Positions 6,476-14,864 of a DNA stretch of 39,740 nt are shown piece after piece. Origin of the DNA: Actinobacteria bacterium HGW-Actinobacteria-5 (GTDB lineage Bacteria > Actinomycetota > Actinomycetes > Propionibacteriales > Propionibacteriaceae). Position 1 is the first letter of the stretch, and every line of letters starts with the position of its first letter. Below the pieces are notes generated by a model. The model did no database searches and was not told the origin of the DNA. It saw only the letters and a program-made list of their open reading frames with translations. Both the position numbers and the translations under genes were made by a program. Location of the stretch: assembly GCA_002843035.1 (NCBI GenBank), contig PHEV01000009.1:1-39740 (forward strand), given 5' to 3'.

Positions 6476-9400
6476 TGGGGTTCAACAACCCGCCGATGAC
6501 GTGGCGCACGCTGGAACGCACGCTGAGCAGTCCCGACCGGCTCAACCGGGTGCCGGCGCAGGACGTCCCGGTCTCCTGGCGGCGAGGTCCGTATGTGCCG
6601 CCGCCCATCGAGCGTCCGGACGACGCGGTGCCCTACGCCGAACTGCACGCCCACTCGTCCTTCTCCTTTCTGGACGGTGCGTCCGGTCCGGCCGAACTGG
6701 CCGAGGAGGCGGAGCGGCTCGGCCTGCACGCCCTGGCGATCACCGACCACGACGGCCTCTACGGCATCGTCCGGTTCGCCGAGGCGGCCGAGACCATGCA
6801 CCTGAAGACGGTGTTCGGCGCCGAGCTCTCGCTCGACCTGCTCGCGCCGCAGGCCGGGCAGCCCGACCCTGCCGGTTCGCACCTGTTGGTGCTGGCGGCA
6901 GGGGAGGAGGGCTACCACCGGCTGGCCGCGGCGATCACGCACGCCCAGCTCGCCGGTGGTGAGAAGGGGCGGCCCACCTACGACCTGGACGACCTGGCCG
7001 CCCGCGCCGACGGGCACTGGGTGGTGCTGACCGGCTGCCGCAAGGGCGCGGTGCGGCAGGCGTTGCGCAGGGACGGGGCCGAGGCCGCCGGACGCGAGCT
7101 GGACGAGCTGGTCGCGTTGTTCGGCCCCGAGCGGGTGTTCGTCGAGCTCAACGACCACGGCGCGCCGCTCGACTCCACCCACAACGACGCGCTGGCCGCG
7201 CTGGCCGCCATCCGCGGTCTGCCGACGCTGGCCACCGGCAACGTCCACTACGCCACCCCGGCACAACACCCACTCGCACAGGCGGTGGCCGCCGTCCGGG
7301 CCAACCGCAGCATGGACGCCCTGGACGGATGGCTGCCGGCCGCCGGGACGGCCTTTCTGCACACAGGGGCGGAGATGGATGCACGGTTCGCCCGCTATCC
7401 CGGCGCGGTTGCCCGCACCGTCGCGCTGGCCGACGAGCTGGCGTTCCCGCTGCGCAGGGCGAAGCCAGCCCTGCCGAAGCAGGAGGTGCCCGACGGGCAC
7501 ACCCCGATGAGCTGGCTGCGGCAGCTGGTCTGGGAGGCCGTGCCGTCCCGCTATCCCGACCTGACGCCGGCGAACGCCGAGCGGATCGAACGGGAGCTGG
7601 CGGTGATCGAGGCCAAGGACTTCCCCGGCTACTTCCTGATCGTGCACGACATCGTGGCCGAGGCCCGCCGCCGCGGCATCCTGTGCCAGGGCCGTGGGTC
7701 CGCGGCGAACTCTGCGGTCTGCTACCTGCTGAACATCACCGCCGTCGACTCGATCGCCTTCGACCTGCCGTTCGAGCGGTTCCTGTCGGCGTTGCGCGAC
7801 GAGGAGCCCGACATCGACGTGGACTTCGACGCCGACCGGCGCGAGGAGATCATCCAGTGGGTGTTCGCCAGGTACGGACGCGAGCGGGCCGCGCAGGTCT
7901 GCAACGTGATCCAGTACCGGCCGAAGAACGCCGTCCGTGACATCGCCCGGGCGCTCGGGTACAGCCCCGGCCAGGGCGATGCCTTCGCCAAGCAGGTGGA
8001 ACGGTGGGGGTCGTCGCTGGCCGCGGACGCGCACGAGCTACCCGGGCCGGTGGCCGACCTGGCCACCCAGCTGCTGAAGGCCCCCCGGCACCTGGGCATC
8101 CACTCCGCCGGCATGGTGCTCACGGAGCGCCCGGTGGGGGAGGTGGTGCCGATCGAGCACGCCCGGATGGAGAACCGCACGGTGATCCAGTGGGACAAGG
8201 ACGACGCCGCCTGGATGGGCCTGGTGAAGTTCGACCTGCTCGGGCTCGGCATGCTCGCCGCGATGCAGCACAGCTTCGACGCGATTCGCGGCGCGACCGG
8301 TGAGGAATGGGAGCTGGCGACGCTGCCGAAGGAGGAGCCGGGCGTCTACGACATGCTCTGCCGGGCCGACTCGATCGGGGTGTTCCAGGTGGAGTCGCGC
8401 GCCCAGATGGGGCTGCTGCCGAGGCTCCAGCCGAGGCGGTTCTACGACCTGGTGATCCAGATCGCGCTGATTCGTCCCGGCCCGATCCAGGGCGGCGCCG
8501 TGCATCCGTTCGTGCGCCGCAAGCTGGGTCGCGAACCGGTCACCTACCCGCACCCGAGGCTGGAACCGGTGCTGAAGCGGACCCTGGGCGTGCCGGTGTT
8601 CCAGGAACAGCTGATGCAGATGGCGATGGCGGTGGGCGACTGCAGCGGCGAGGACGCCGACCTGCTGCGCCGCGCGATGGGCTCCAAGCGCGGCCTGGAG
8701 CGGATCGAGTCGTTGAAGGCCAAGCTGTACGAGGGCATGGCCCGCAACGGCCTGGTCGGGGCGGAGGCCGACCACCTCTATGCCCAGATCCAGGCGTTCT
8801 CGAACTTCGGTTTCGCCGAGTCGCACTCGCTGAGCTTCGCGCTGCTGGTCTACGCGTCCAGCTGGCTGAAGCTGCACTATCCCGCAGCATTCCTCGCCGG
8901 GCTGTTGCGCGCGCAGCCGATGGGCTTCTACTCCCCGGCCACCCTGGTCACCGATGCGAAGCGCCACGGCGTGAACGTGCTACGTCCCGACCTGGTCTGG
9001 TCCGGGGTGGACGCCGGGCTGGAGTTCGAACCCACTGCCGGATCCCGAGACGTTCGATTCGACGGGGATCGGGAACGACTGGTCGAAGGACCGACCGGCC
9101 TCGACTCCTGCCTCGAGCGCCAGCAACCACCCGTCGGGGAGTTCGATGCGTCCGCTCCCGACACCTCCGCCACCCATCGCAGGGACGGCAGCTTCGCCGT
9201 CCGGCTGGGGCTGGCCGGCGTCCGGGGGATCGGAAGGGACGTGGCGGGCCGGATCGTCACCGAACGGGAGGCGCACGGCGCCTACGCCTCAATGGAGAAC
9301 CTCGTTCGCCGTACCGGGCTGACCGCAGAGCACCTGGAGGCGCTGGCGGCGTCCGGGGCGCTGGAGTGCCTGGGCCTGACCCGGCGGCAGGCGCTGTGGC

Positions 9401-9897
9401 GGGCGGGCAGCGCGGCGCTGGACCAGCCGGGCTCGTTGCCGGGCACGCTGATGGATTCACAGCCGTTGTTGTTCGACGACCCGTCCCCGGTCGAGGTGCT
9501 CGCCGACGACCTGTGGGCCACCGGGGTGAGCACCGGCGACCACCCGATCGGCCAGTTGCGCGAGGAGCTCTCGGCGCGGGGCGTGCTGAGCACGGCCGAT
9601 CTCGCCACGGCCGAGCCGGACCGCCGGGTGGAGGTGGGGGGCCTGGTCACGCACCGGCAGCGTCCGGCGACCGCGTCCGGGATCACCTTCCTCAGCCTCG
9701 AGGACGAGCACGGTCTGGTGAACGTGGTTTGCTCGGTGGGGGTGTGGCAGCGGTTCCGCCGGGTCGCCCGCTCCTCCCCGGCGCTGGTGGTGCGCGGCAA
9801 GCTCGAACGCTCCGAGGAGGGCGTGGTGAACGTGGTTGCCGACCATCTCGAGCCATTGCCGATCATGGTCGTGCACAGGTCGCGGGACTTCCACTAG
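6475..9897 (+). CDS. dnaE2: DnaE2, error-prone DNA polymerase III alpha-type subunit
   Basis: The 1140-residue polymerase performs SOS-induced mutagenic lesion bypass. A PHP domain opens with AELHAHSSFSFLDG (55-68) and AITDHDGLYG. The C-family palm contains CQGRGSAANSAVCYLLN, then EEPDIDVDFDADRREE with the catalytic aspartates D448 and D450, and D587 in KFDLLGLGML. The tail holds helix-hairpin-helix and OB-fold segments (VEVGGLVTHRQRPAT, ITFLSLEDEHGLVNVV) and the family-typical end SRDFH. A roughly 50-residue insertion (about 851-903) interrupts the region before LGLAGVRGIG. The ATG at 6475 overlaps the imuB stop by one base. Length and tail distinguish it from the replicative DnaE1. Confidence 0.97.
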   Translation: MGFNNPPMTWRTLERTLSSPDRLNRVPAQDVPVSWRRGPYVPPPIERPDDAVPYAELHAHSSFSFLDGASGPAELAEEAERLGLHALAITDHDGLYGIVRFAEAAETMHLKTVFGAELSLDLLAPQAGQPDPAGSHLLVLAAGEEGYHRLAAAITHAQLAGGEKGRPTYDLDDLAARADGHWVVLTGCRKGAVRQALRRDGAEAAGRELDELVALFGPERVFVELNDHGAPLDSTHNDALAALAAIRGLPTLATGNVHYATPAQHPLAQAVAAVRANRSMDALDGWLPAAGTAFLHTGAEMDARFARYPGAVARTVALADELAFPLRRAKPALPKQEVPDGHTPMSWLRQLVWEAVPSRYPDLTPANAERIERELAVIEAKDFPGYFLIVHDIVAEARRRGILCQGRGSAANSAVCYLLNITAVDSIAFDLPFERFLSALRDEEPDIDVDFDADRREEIIQWVFARYGRERAAQVCNVIQYRPKNAVRDIARALGYSPGQGDAFAKQVERWGSSLAADAHELPGPVADLATQLLKAPRHLGIHSAGMVLTERPVGEVVPIEHARMENRTVIQWDKDDAAWMGLVKFDLLGLGMLAAMQHSFDAIRGATGEEWELATLPKEEPGVYDMLCRADSIGVFQVESRAQMGLLPRLQPRRFYDLVIQIALIRPGPIQGGAVHPFVRRKLGREPVTYPHPRLEPVLKRTLGVPVFQEQLMQMAMAVGDCSGEDADLLRRAMGSKRGLERIESLKAKLYEGMARNGLVGAEADHLYAQIQAFSNFGFAESHSLSFALLVYASSWLKLHYPAAFLAGLLRAQPMGFYSPATLVTDAKRHGVNVLRPDLVWSGVDAGLEFEPTAGSRDVRFDGDRERLVEGPTGLDSCLERQQPPVGEFDASAPDTSATHRRDGSFAVRLGLAGVRGIGRDVAGRIVTEREAHGAYASMENLVRRTGLTAEHLEALAASGALECLGLTRRQALWRAGSAALDQPGSLPGTLMDSQPLLFDDPSPVEVLADDLWATGVSTGDHPIGQLREELSARGVLSTADLATAEPDRRVEVGGLVTHRQRPATASGITFLSLEDEHGLVNVVCSVGVWQRFRRVARSSPALVVRGKLERSEEGVVNVVADHLEPLPIMVVHRSRDFH
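9022..9183 (+). repeat. Putative in-frame repeat-derived insertion in dnaE2
   Basis: Residues about 850-903 of DnaE2 have no counterpart in the family pattern as I know it, where the hydrophobic strand is followed closely by the RLGLxxVR motif. The DNA is rich in TTCGA, GGTCGAA and CCTCGA half-sites in both orientations, like the GGTCGAG repeats at the imuB start. The frame stays open. This is an inference from family knowledge. Confidence 0.4.
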
Positions 9898-9951
9898 TGC
9901 ACCGGGAGGCTCGGACGTCTCCGTTCGCCGTCGCCACGCGCGGTCGACGCC

Positions 9952-9957
9952 TAGCAT
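9952..9957 (+). promoter_or_regulatory. Predicted -10 element (leaderless)
   Basis: TAGCAT lies six bases before the ATG at 9964 with no ribosome-binding site between, so the small gene downstream is probably leaderless and separate from the mutasome operon. Confidence 0.5.
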
Positions 9958-9963
9958 GAGCAC

Positions 9964-10218
9964 ATGGACGAACCGAACGGCCGAGTCGAGGAACTGAAGG
10001 CCCAGGCGGCCCAGCTCCGGGTGGGCGCCATCGAGGCCAACCGGAGCCTGATCGCGGAGTTGCAGGGCGTCTGGCACGAGCTGAACGAACTCGCCGCCGG
10101 CCAGCCCGACGTGCGCAGAATCTGCGACCACATCGCAGCCGACATCGCCCGGCTGGAGAAGCTCGATCTCGCCCTCGACACCGAGTGGCTCGCGGAAGCG
10201 AAGCACGCCCGTCCCTGA
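9964..10218 (+). CDS. Small helical protein of unknown function
   Basis: This 84-residue protein is almost entirely helical: VEELKAQAAQLRVGAIEANRSLI, AELQGVWHELNELAAG and a last helix DIARLEKLDLALDTEWL. The spacing of leucines and alanines suggests a short antiparallel helical hairpin or coiled coil. There is no signal peptide, metal site or DNA-binding motif that I recognise. Codon use matches the neighbours, with G or C strongly preferred in the third position, which supports it being a real gene, as does the well placed TAGCAT promoter element. It lies 66 bases after dnaE2. Confidence 0.65.
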   Translation: MDEPNGRVEELKAQAAQLRVGAIEANRSLIAELQGVWHELNELAAGQPDVRRICDHIAADIARLEKLDLALDTEWLAEAKHARP

Positions 10219-10341
10219 ACCCGGCCCCTGGGCCACGCAATGCCGCGCGAACGCGAAGTTGTGCCGAGCCCGTGAGCCTGTTCCGGCGGCTCCCGCGGGT
10301 GTTGGCTGGAGGTGGTACCTCGGCGACGGTGAGGGGGCACG

Positions 10342-11457
10342 ATGTCGAACCTGTATTCGGGGATCCGCAGGATCCAGGACCAGGCCCAGCGGGACCGCTG
10401 CGCGCAGCGCCTGCTCGCGATGCGGCAGCGGCTGGCCCCGCTGCGGGCCCGTCGATCGGACTCCACGCTGCTCCTGGCAACGTGGAACATCCGCGACTTC
10501 GGCGCGGGGCGGTTGAACCCCAGCCCGCGGTTACCGGAGACCTTCTTCTACCTGGCCGAGATCGTGTCCTGTTTCGACCTGGTCGCGCTGCAGGAGGTGA
10601 ACCGGAAGCTGGACGACTTCGAGCGGCTGGTCGACATCCTCGGGCCCGGCTGGGACTACATCCTGACCGACACCACAGAGGGAACCTCCGGCAACGGCGA
10701 ACGGATGGCGTTCCTGTACCGCAGGGACAAGGTCCGCTTCGCCAGGATCGCCGGCGAGATCGTGCTGCCGCAGGGCCAGACCATCGTCTCCGGCGAGAAG
10801 GTGATGCCGCCCGACCAGGCCGACCCGAACGACCCCGCCTCCGATGCGAGCGGGGCGGACACCGGCCAGCAATTCGCCCGGACTCCGTTCCTGGTGGCGT
10901 TCCAGGCCGGCTGGTTCCGGTTCAACCTCTGCACGGTGCACATCTACTACGGGACGGAGAGCGGGGCGGGGCTGCAGCGCCGGATCGGCGAGATCAGGGC
11001 GCTGGTGGATTTCCTTGCCCGCCGGCAGGACGCGGAGAACCGCGGGCTGGCCAGGCCCCAGTCCACCCAGAACTACATCCTGCTAGGCGACTTCAACGTG
11101 GTCAGCCCGCAGCACGAGACCATGGCCGCCCTGCTCCGCAAGGGGTTCCGGGTGCCCGAGCAGATCGACGCGGAGCACCTGCCCGACCGCAACCACTTCT
11201 ACGACCAGGTTGCCGTGCGGGTGAAGGATCCCCGGTTCCTCACCACCGACGGCGGCATCGTGGACGTCTACGCCGACGTGTTCACCGACGACGACCTGGA
11301 CCTCTACCTGCCCGAGATCCCGGACACCGTGAAAGGGCCGAGCCCCCTGGCGCGTTTCCAGCGCTGGCGCACCTGGCAGATGTCGGACCACAGTCCGCTC
11401 TGGGTGCAGGTCCAGACCGACTACTCCGACAGCTACCTCGCCGACATCACCACCTAG
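10342..11457 (+). CDS. Endonuclease/exonuclease/phosphatase (EEP) family protein
   Basis: The 371-residue protein shows the DNase I-like EEP fold. The metal-binding pieces appear in order: LLLATWNIRDFG (Asn), LVALQEVNRK (Glu), GNGERMAFLYRRDKV, FNLCTVHIYYG, ILLGDFNVV (Asp, Asn) and the C-terminal SDHSPLWVQV (Asp, His). Members of this superfamily hydrolyse phosphodiesters in nucleic acids, phosphoinositides or sphingomyelin, and sequence alone does not tell which substrate applies. No signal peptide is present; the first 40 residues are a basic helix with many Arg and Gln, so it is probably cytoplasmic. A GAGGGGG ribosome site (10331-10337) precedes the ATG. The repeat cluster follows directly after its stop. 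Confidence 0.88.
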   Translation: MSNLYSGIRRIQDQAQRDRCAQRLLAMRQRLAPLRARRSDSTLLLATWNIRDFGAGRLNPSPRLPETFFYLAEIVSCFDLVALQEVNRKLDDFERLVDILGPGWDYILTDTTEGTSGNGERMAFLYRRDKVRFARIAGEIVLPQGQTIVSGEKVMPPDQADPNDPASDASGADTGQQFARTPFLVAFQAGWFRFNLCTVHIYYGTESGAGLQRRIGEIRALVDFLARRQDAENRGLARPQSTQNYILLGDFNVVSPQHETMAALLRKGFRVPEQIDAEHLPDRNHFYDQVAVRVKDPRFLTTDGGIVDVYADVFTDDDLDLYLPEIPDTVKGPSPLARFQRWRTWQMSDHSPLWVQVQTDYSDSYLADITT

Positions 11458-11458
11458 C

Positions 11459-11550
11459 GGACCAGATCGGGGACGGTTCCGAACCCGGTCCACTCCGACA
11501 ACGTGGACCAAGTTGGGGACGGTTCCGAACCCGGTCCACTCCGACAACGT
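11459..11550 (+). repeat. Two tandem 46-base repeats with internal hairpins
   Basis: Units at 11459-11504 and 11505-11550 are identical in 43 of 46 positions. Each contains GGGGACGGTTCCGAAC, and GGTCCAC then GTGGACC with a 9-base loop (11487-11509 and 11533-11555), able to fold into a 7-bp hairpin. Only two copies exist and they abut, so this is not a CRISPR array. Confidence 0.9.
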
Positions 11551-11583
11551 GGACCGAGTTCGGAACCGTCCCCAACTCGGTCC
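11551..11583 (+). repeat. Inverted-repeat hairpin closing the repeat cluster; possible terminator
   Basis: GGACCGAGTT (11551-11560) pairs perfectly with AACTCGGTCC (11574-11583) over a 13-base loop, and the loop is itself the reverse complement of the core in the two preceding tandem units. It lies 93 bases after the EEP gene stop and could end transcription there, although no T-run follows. Confidence 0.7.
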
Positions 11584-11716
11584 GGGTACGCAACGTTGCC
11601 CGCCCGCCGCCGGGTGGCTGCAACCTGCCGTTCACGTGCGGCAGGTACGATTTCCCCGAACGACGCAGGAACGACCCGCTTCCCGGCCACCGGCCGAGCC
11701 TGCCCGGAAGGACCCC

Positions 11717-12658
11717 ATGAGCCCGACAACCAGGCCCGAGAGGCGCCGCCTCCGGCGCACGCTTGCCGTCCTTGCGGTTGCCTCGGCGTTCCTCGTCGCT
11801 GGCTGCGCCCGCACCCCGGTCGGTCCGACCCAGGGCGCGTTCGGAAGTGCTGAGGAGGCCTCGCCCACGCCCAGCGTGATCCCGTCCTCGCCCCCGATCG
11901 CACCCACGCCGCCGTCCACGATCCCCCCGACGCCGAAGCCCACGCCCACGGACCCCTGGGACGCGCTGAGCAAGAAGACGAAGAAGGAGTTCAAGGGCTG
12001 CATCGACAAGACCGTCGGTCCGGGGTCGTCCGGCAGTTGCGCGCTGCTGGTGATCAAGAAGCTGAAGGCCGCCAAGTTCTATCCCTGGGCCACCACGAGC
12101 CGGATCAACTCCACCAGTGGCGCGAACGCGATCCTGAACTACCAGCGCTCGCGCGGGCTGACCCCGACCGGATTCGTGAAGAAGAAGACCTGGCTGGCCC
12201 TTGCGTCCAAGGCGCCCGCACTGCCCGTCACCCTGCCGAAGACGTGCCGGGCCAAGGGCATCGTCATCTGCGTCGACCAGTCCCACCGCAAGCTGTTCTG
12301 GTTGAAGAACGGCAAGGTCGTCAAGACCGTGAAGGTGCGGCTGGGCGGCTACAACTACCTGAAGAAGAAGGACCAGAAGAAGGGCGAGTGGCGGGTGTAC
12401 CCGACCGCCAACGGCACCTGGAAGGTCTTCGACAAGCAGGTCGACCCGGCGTCCGAGAACTACGGCTCGGGCGCGATGCCGTACAGCACGATGTTCTACC
12501 CCGACATGTACGTGCACTACTCGCCCGGCTTCCATGCGGTGGGGTACGCGGGTTCCAGCCACGGCTGCGTGAACGTGGGTAGCCTCACCGACGCGATCTG
12601 GATCTTCAAGCACACCCCGATCGGCACGAAGGTGCACATCTTCACGCTGAAGGCCTGA
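11717..12658 (+). CDS. L,D-transpeptidase (YkuD) lipoprotein
   Basis: The 313-residue protein begins with RRRLRR, a hydrophobic stretch and the lipobox FLVAGC with the lipidated cysteine at position 30. A Pro/Ser/Thr-rich spacer (about 45-80) follows, then a peptidoglycan-binding-like helical domain (INSTSGANAILNYQRSRGLTPTG). Last comes the YkuD domain with the catalytic SSHGCVNVG, His282 and Cys284. It should sit on the outer face of the membrane and form 3-3 cross-links, or anchor proteins, in peptidoglycan. The start is set by GGAAGGA (11706-11712) four bases before the ATG; the frame is open further upstream only through the repeats. The lysine-rich centre is unusual for so GC-rich a gene. 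Confidence 0.93.
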   Translation: MSPTTRPERRRLRRTLAVLAVASAFLVAGCARTPVGPTQGAFGSAEEASPTPSVIPSSPPIAPTPPSTIPPTPKPTPTDPWDALSKKTKKEFKGCIDKTVGPGSSGSCALLVIKKLKAAKFYPWATTSRINSTSGANAILNYQRSRGLTPTGFVKKKTWLALASKAPALPVTLPKTCRAKGIVICVDQSHRKLFWLKNGKVVKTVKVRLGGYNYLKKKDQKKGEWRVYPTANGTWKVFDKQVDPASENYGSGAMPYSTMFYPDMYVHYSPGFHAVGYAGSSHGCVNVGSLTDAIWIFKHTPIGTKVHIFTLKA

Positions 12659-12665
12659 ACCGACG

Positions 12666-12695
12666 CCGGCCGGTCGGGCCAGCAAGCCGGGCCGG
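12666..12695 (+). terminator. Possible terminator after the L,D-transpeptidase gene
   Basis: CCGGCC (12666-12671) and CGG pair with CCG and GGCCGG (12690-12695) across a 9-base loop, with a three-base bulge. It starts 8 bases after the stop codon, but no T-run follows, so function is uncertain. Confidence 0.3.
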
Positions 12696-12734
12696 GGGAC
12701 AGACCTGCGTATGGTCGCGGTCATCCTGCGGGGC

Positions 12735-12740
12735 TAGCCT
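12735..12740 (+). promoter_or_regulatory. Predicted -10 element of the beta-propeller dehydrogenase gene
   Basis: TAGCCT lies 30 bases before the ATG at 12771, giving a leader of about 23 bases that carries the ribosome site GGAGG (12760-12764). This gene thus has a conventional leader, unlike many others here. Confidence 0.4.
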
Positions 12741-12770
12741 GAGGCCGCCCCTCGCCCCTGGAGGTCCCCG

Positions 12771-13901
12771 ATGGCCACGCCGCTGTCATTCCGCCTCGCC
12801 TTGCCCACCCTGCTCCTCGCGCTGAGCGTCCCCGCGGTGGCGCCCGTACCCGTCGCCGTCGCGGACGAGCCGACCTACGCCGTGACGCCCGTGGTCACCG
12901 GGCTCGCGATCCCGTGGGATCTGACCTGGGTCGGGGACCTGATGCTCTTCGACGAGCGGGCCGGACGCCTGTGGTCGAAACGCGGGGACGCCGCGCCGCA
13001 GGCGGTCGAGTTGCCGCTGCCGCCCCTGTTCGTCCACTCCGAGGGCGGACTGCTCGGCCTGGTCGCGGATCCGGACGCGGCCGCCAACGGCTACTTCTAC
13101 ACCTGCATGTCGGTGGCGAAGAGCACCGGCAAGGCGTCCGACGTCCAGGTCTGGAAGTGGCAGCTGACCAGCGACACCACTGCCGTGAAGGTGAAGACCC
13201 TGGTCAGGGGGATCCCGATCGGGCACGGCCGGCACAACGGCTGCCGGCTGCGGTTCCGCTCCGGCGACCTGCTCTACATCGGCACCGGGGACGCGGCCAA
13301 GGGCACCAACCCGCAGAACCTGAAGTCGCTGGGCGGCAAGGTGCTCCGGGTGCACAGCGACGGAACGATCCCGAGGTCCAACCCCTACTACCGCAAGGGC
13401 GGCAACGCCCGGTACGTGTGGAACTACGGGCACCGCAACATCCAGGGCCTCGCCCTGCAGCCGGGAACCACCACGCTGTGGTCGGTCGAGCACGGCACAA
13501 ACCGCGACGACGAGGTGAACCTCGTCGTCAAGCGGGGCAACTACGGCTGGAGCCCGACCCCGGGCTACAACGAGAAGCGGTCGATGACCGACCGCAAGCG
13601 TTACCCGAAGGCGATCCGGGCGGCGTGGAGCTCGGGCTACCCGACGGTGGCGACGAGCGGGGCGACGTTCCTGTCCGGACCGCAGTGGGGTGCCTGGGAC
13701 GGCGTCCTGGCCGTGGGGCTGCTGAAGGGCCAGGGCATCCTGCTGTTCGGGGTGTCAGCCACGCACAAGGTCACGGAGCTGGGTCGGATCGTCACCGACC
13801 ACGGTCGGATCCGGACCGTGCAGCAGGGGCCTGACGGCGCCTTGTACTTCACCACCTCCAACGGCAGCGACGATGGGGTCTACCGGCTCGTCCTCGGCTG
13901 A
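12771..13901 (+). CDS. Secreted PQQ-type sugar (sorbosone/glucose) dehydrogenase-like beta-propeller
   Basis: The 376-residue protein carries a signal peptide (hydrophobic core 9-24, likely cleavage after AVA31). The mature part reads as a six-bladed propeller of the soluble glucose dehydrogenase/sorbosone dehydrogenase family: VVTGLAIPWDLTWV, GGLLGLVADPD, NGYFYTCMSV, GRHNGCRLRF, LLYIGTGDAA, SLGGKVLRVHSDGTIPRSNPYY, WNYGHRNIQGLAL and VEHGTNRDDEVNLV. In characterised relatives the His before NG and the GHRN and HGTNRDDE loops bind PQQ and calcium, and all are present. Oxidation of a sugar aldehyde outside the membrane is likely, but substrate and in vivo cofactor cannot be read. Its stop is four bases from the end of the convergent SMP-30 gene. 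Confidence 0.88.
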   Translation: MATPLSFRLALPTLLLALSVPAVAPVPVAVADEPTYAVTPVVTGLAIPWDLTWVGDLMLFDERAGRLWSKRGDAAPQAVELPLPPLFVHSEGGLLGLVADPDAAANGYFYTCMSVAKSTGKASDVQVWKWQLTSDTTAVKVKTLVRGIPIGHGRHNGCRLRFRSGDLLYIGTGDAAKGTNPQNLKSLGGKVLRVHSDGTIPRSNPYYRKGGNARYVWNYGHRNIQGLALQPGTTTLWSVEHGTNRDDEVNLVVKRGNYGWSPTPGYNEKRSMTDRKRYPKAIRAAWSSGYPTVATSGATFLSGPQWGAWDGVLAVGLLKGQGILLFGVSATHKVTELGRIVTDHGRIRTVQQGPDGALYFTTSNGSDDGVYRLVLG

Positions 13902-13905
13902 GGGC

Positions 13906-14763
13906 TCAGTTCGAGGGCCAGCCCGCGCGCGGTGCGGGTGCGGGGGATGACCAGACGGTGCCGTGCCAGTCCTGCTGCCGGCCGAGCCCTGCCGCGCCCG
14001 GCCAGCTGGCGCCGACCACGAACAGCGTGCTCGCGTCGGTTCCGCCGAGCATGCAGGCGAACGCCCCTCGATCGAACTCGACCCGATCGAGGACGGTGCC
14101 GCCCTCGGCGACCCGGACGCATTGCGAGTGCGGCACGTCGGCGTACCAGACCGCCCCGGTGGCGTCGATCGTGATGCCGTCGGGAGGATCCTCGCCGAGA
14201 TCGGCGAACACCCGGCGGTCGGTGAGCGAGCCGTCGGCGGTGATCGTGAATGCGGTCAGGCGTTGCCGATACGACTCGGCGACGATGAGGGTGCGATTGT
14301 CGGGGCTGATCGCCATCCCATTGGGGAAGTCGAGGTCATCGGCGACAACCCGTACATCGCCCGGACCGGAGACCAGGGCGATCCGCCCGGACGCAGGCCC
14401 GCCCTCGGGCGCGGTGCTGCCGAACGGCGCGTTGGGGCTGTTCACCCAGGCGTTGCCGCGGCCGTCCACCACGATGTCGTTGGCGCCCAGTTCGGACAAC
14501 GCCCGCAGGTCCGCGTACGGCGCCAGGGTCCCGTCCGGCGAGAGCGCGAGCAGGCTGCAGGTCGCCGCGGAGACGACCAACGGGGTGCCGTCGGGCAGGA
14601 AGTCGAAGCACAAGGGCAGCGAGGCGTGCTCGGCCATGACCTCGACCCTCCCGTCCGGTCGCAGTCGGTGGATTCGACCGGCGGTCCAGTCGGCGAACCA
14701 CAGCATGCCGGCATGCCAACGCGGCGATTCGAGCAGACCGTAGCCGGAGGCGAGGACGGGCAT
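13906..14763 (-). CDS. SMP-30/gluconolactonase/LRE family protein
   Basis: The 285-residue protein is a six-bladed propeller with the pattern of SMP-30/regucalcin lactonases: GLLESPRWHAGMLWFADW (Glu metal ligand), GTPLVVSAATCSLLAL, ELGANDIVVDGRGNAWVNS (Asn and Asp), LDFPNGMAISPDNRTLIVAES and PPDGITIDATGAVWYAD. Relatives hydrolyse sugar lactones using one divalent cation. Because the neighbour is a secreted sugar-oxidising propeller that would yield such a lactone, a shared pathway is plausible, although the two genes converge and this protein has no signal peptide. The ATG was chosen because homology begins at once with VLASGYGLLESPRW; an upstream in-frame extension looks non-coding. Confidence 0.87.
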   Translation of the reverse strand: MPVLASGYGLLESPRWHAGMLWFADWTAGRIHRLRPDGRVEVMAEHASLPLCFDFLPDGTPLVVSAATCSLLALSPDGTLAPYADLRALSELGANDIVVDGRGNAWVNSPNAPFGSTAPEGGPASGRIALVSGPGDVRVVADDLDFPNGMAISPDNRTLIVAESYRQRLTAFTITADGSLTDRRVFADLGEDPPDGITIDATGAVWYADVPHSQCVRVAEGGTVLDRVEFDRGAFACMLGGTDASTLFVVGASWPGAAGLGRQQDWHGTVWSSPAPAPRAGWPSN

Positions 14764-14851
14764 GCCAGACAGTGTGGCGCGGCGGGGGTGGCGGTACGCA
14801 AGGGTCTGACCCGGGGCACCTGTGCGCACGGCGGGTGTCCGTGCGTCCGCC

Positions 14852-14857
14852 TAGGAT
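14852..14857 (+). promoter_or_regulatory. Predicted -10 element (leaderless) of the VOC gene
   Basis: TAGGAT lies seven bases before the ATG at 14865, with no ribosome site between, so a leaderless transcript is likely. Confidence 0.5.
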
Positions 14858-14864
14858 GCCGCCC

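Noticed and set aside
5404-8034. An 876-codon open frame on the minus strand across imuB and dnaE2
   Set aside because: Antisense to two well-defined genes with catalytic motifs; composition is typical of shadow frames.
11459-11584. Possible CRISPR array
   Set aside because: Only two abutting 46-base copies and an inverted third occur, with no spacers and no cas genes.
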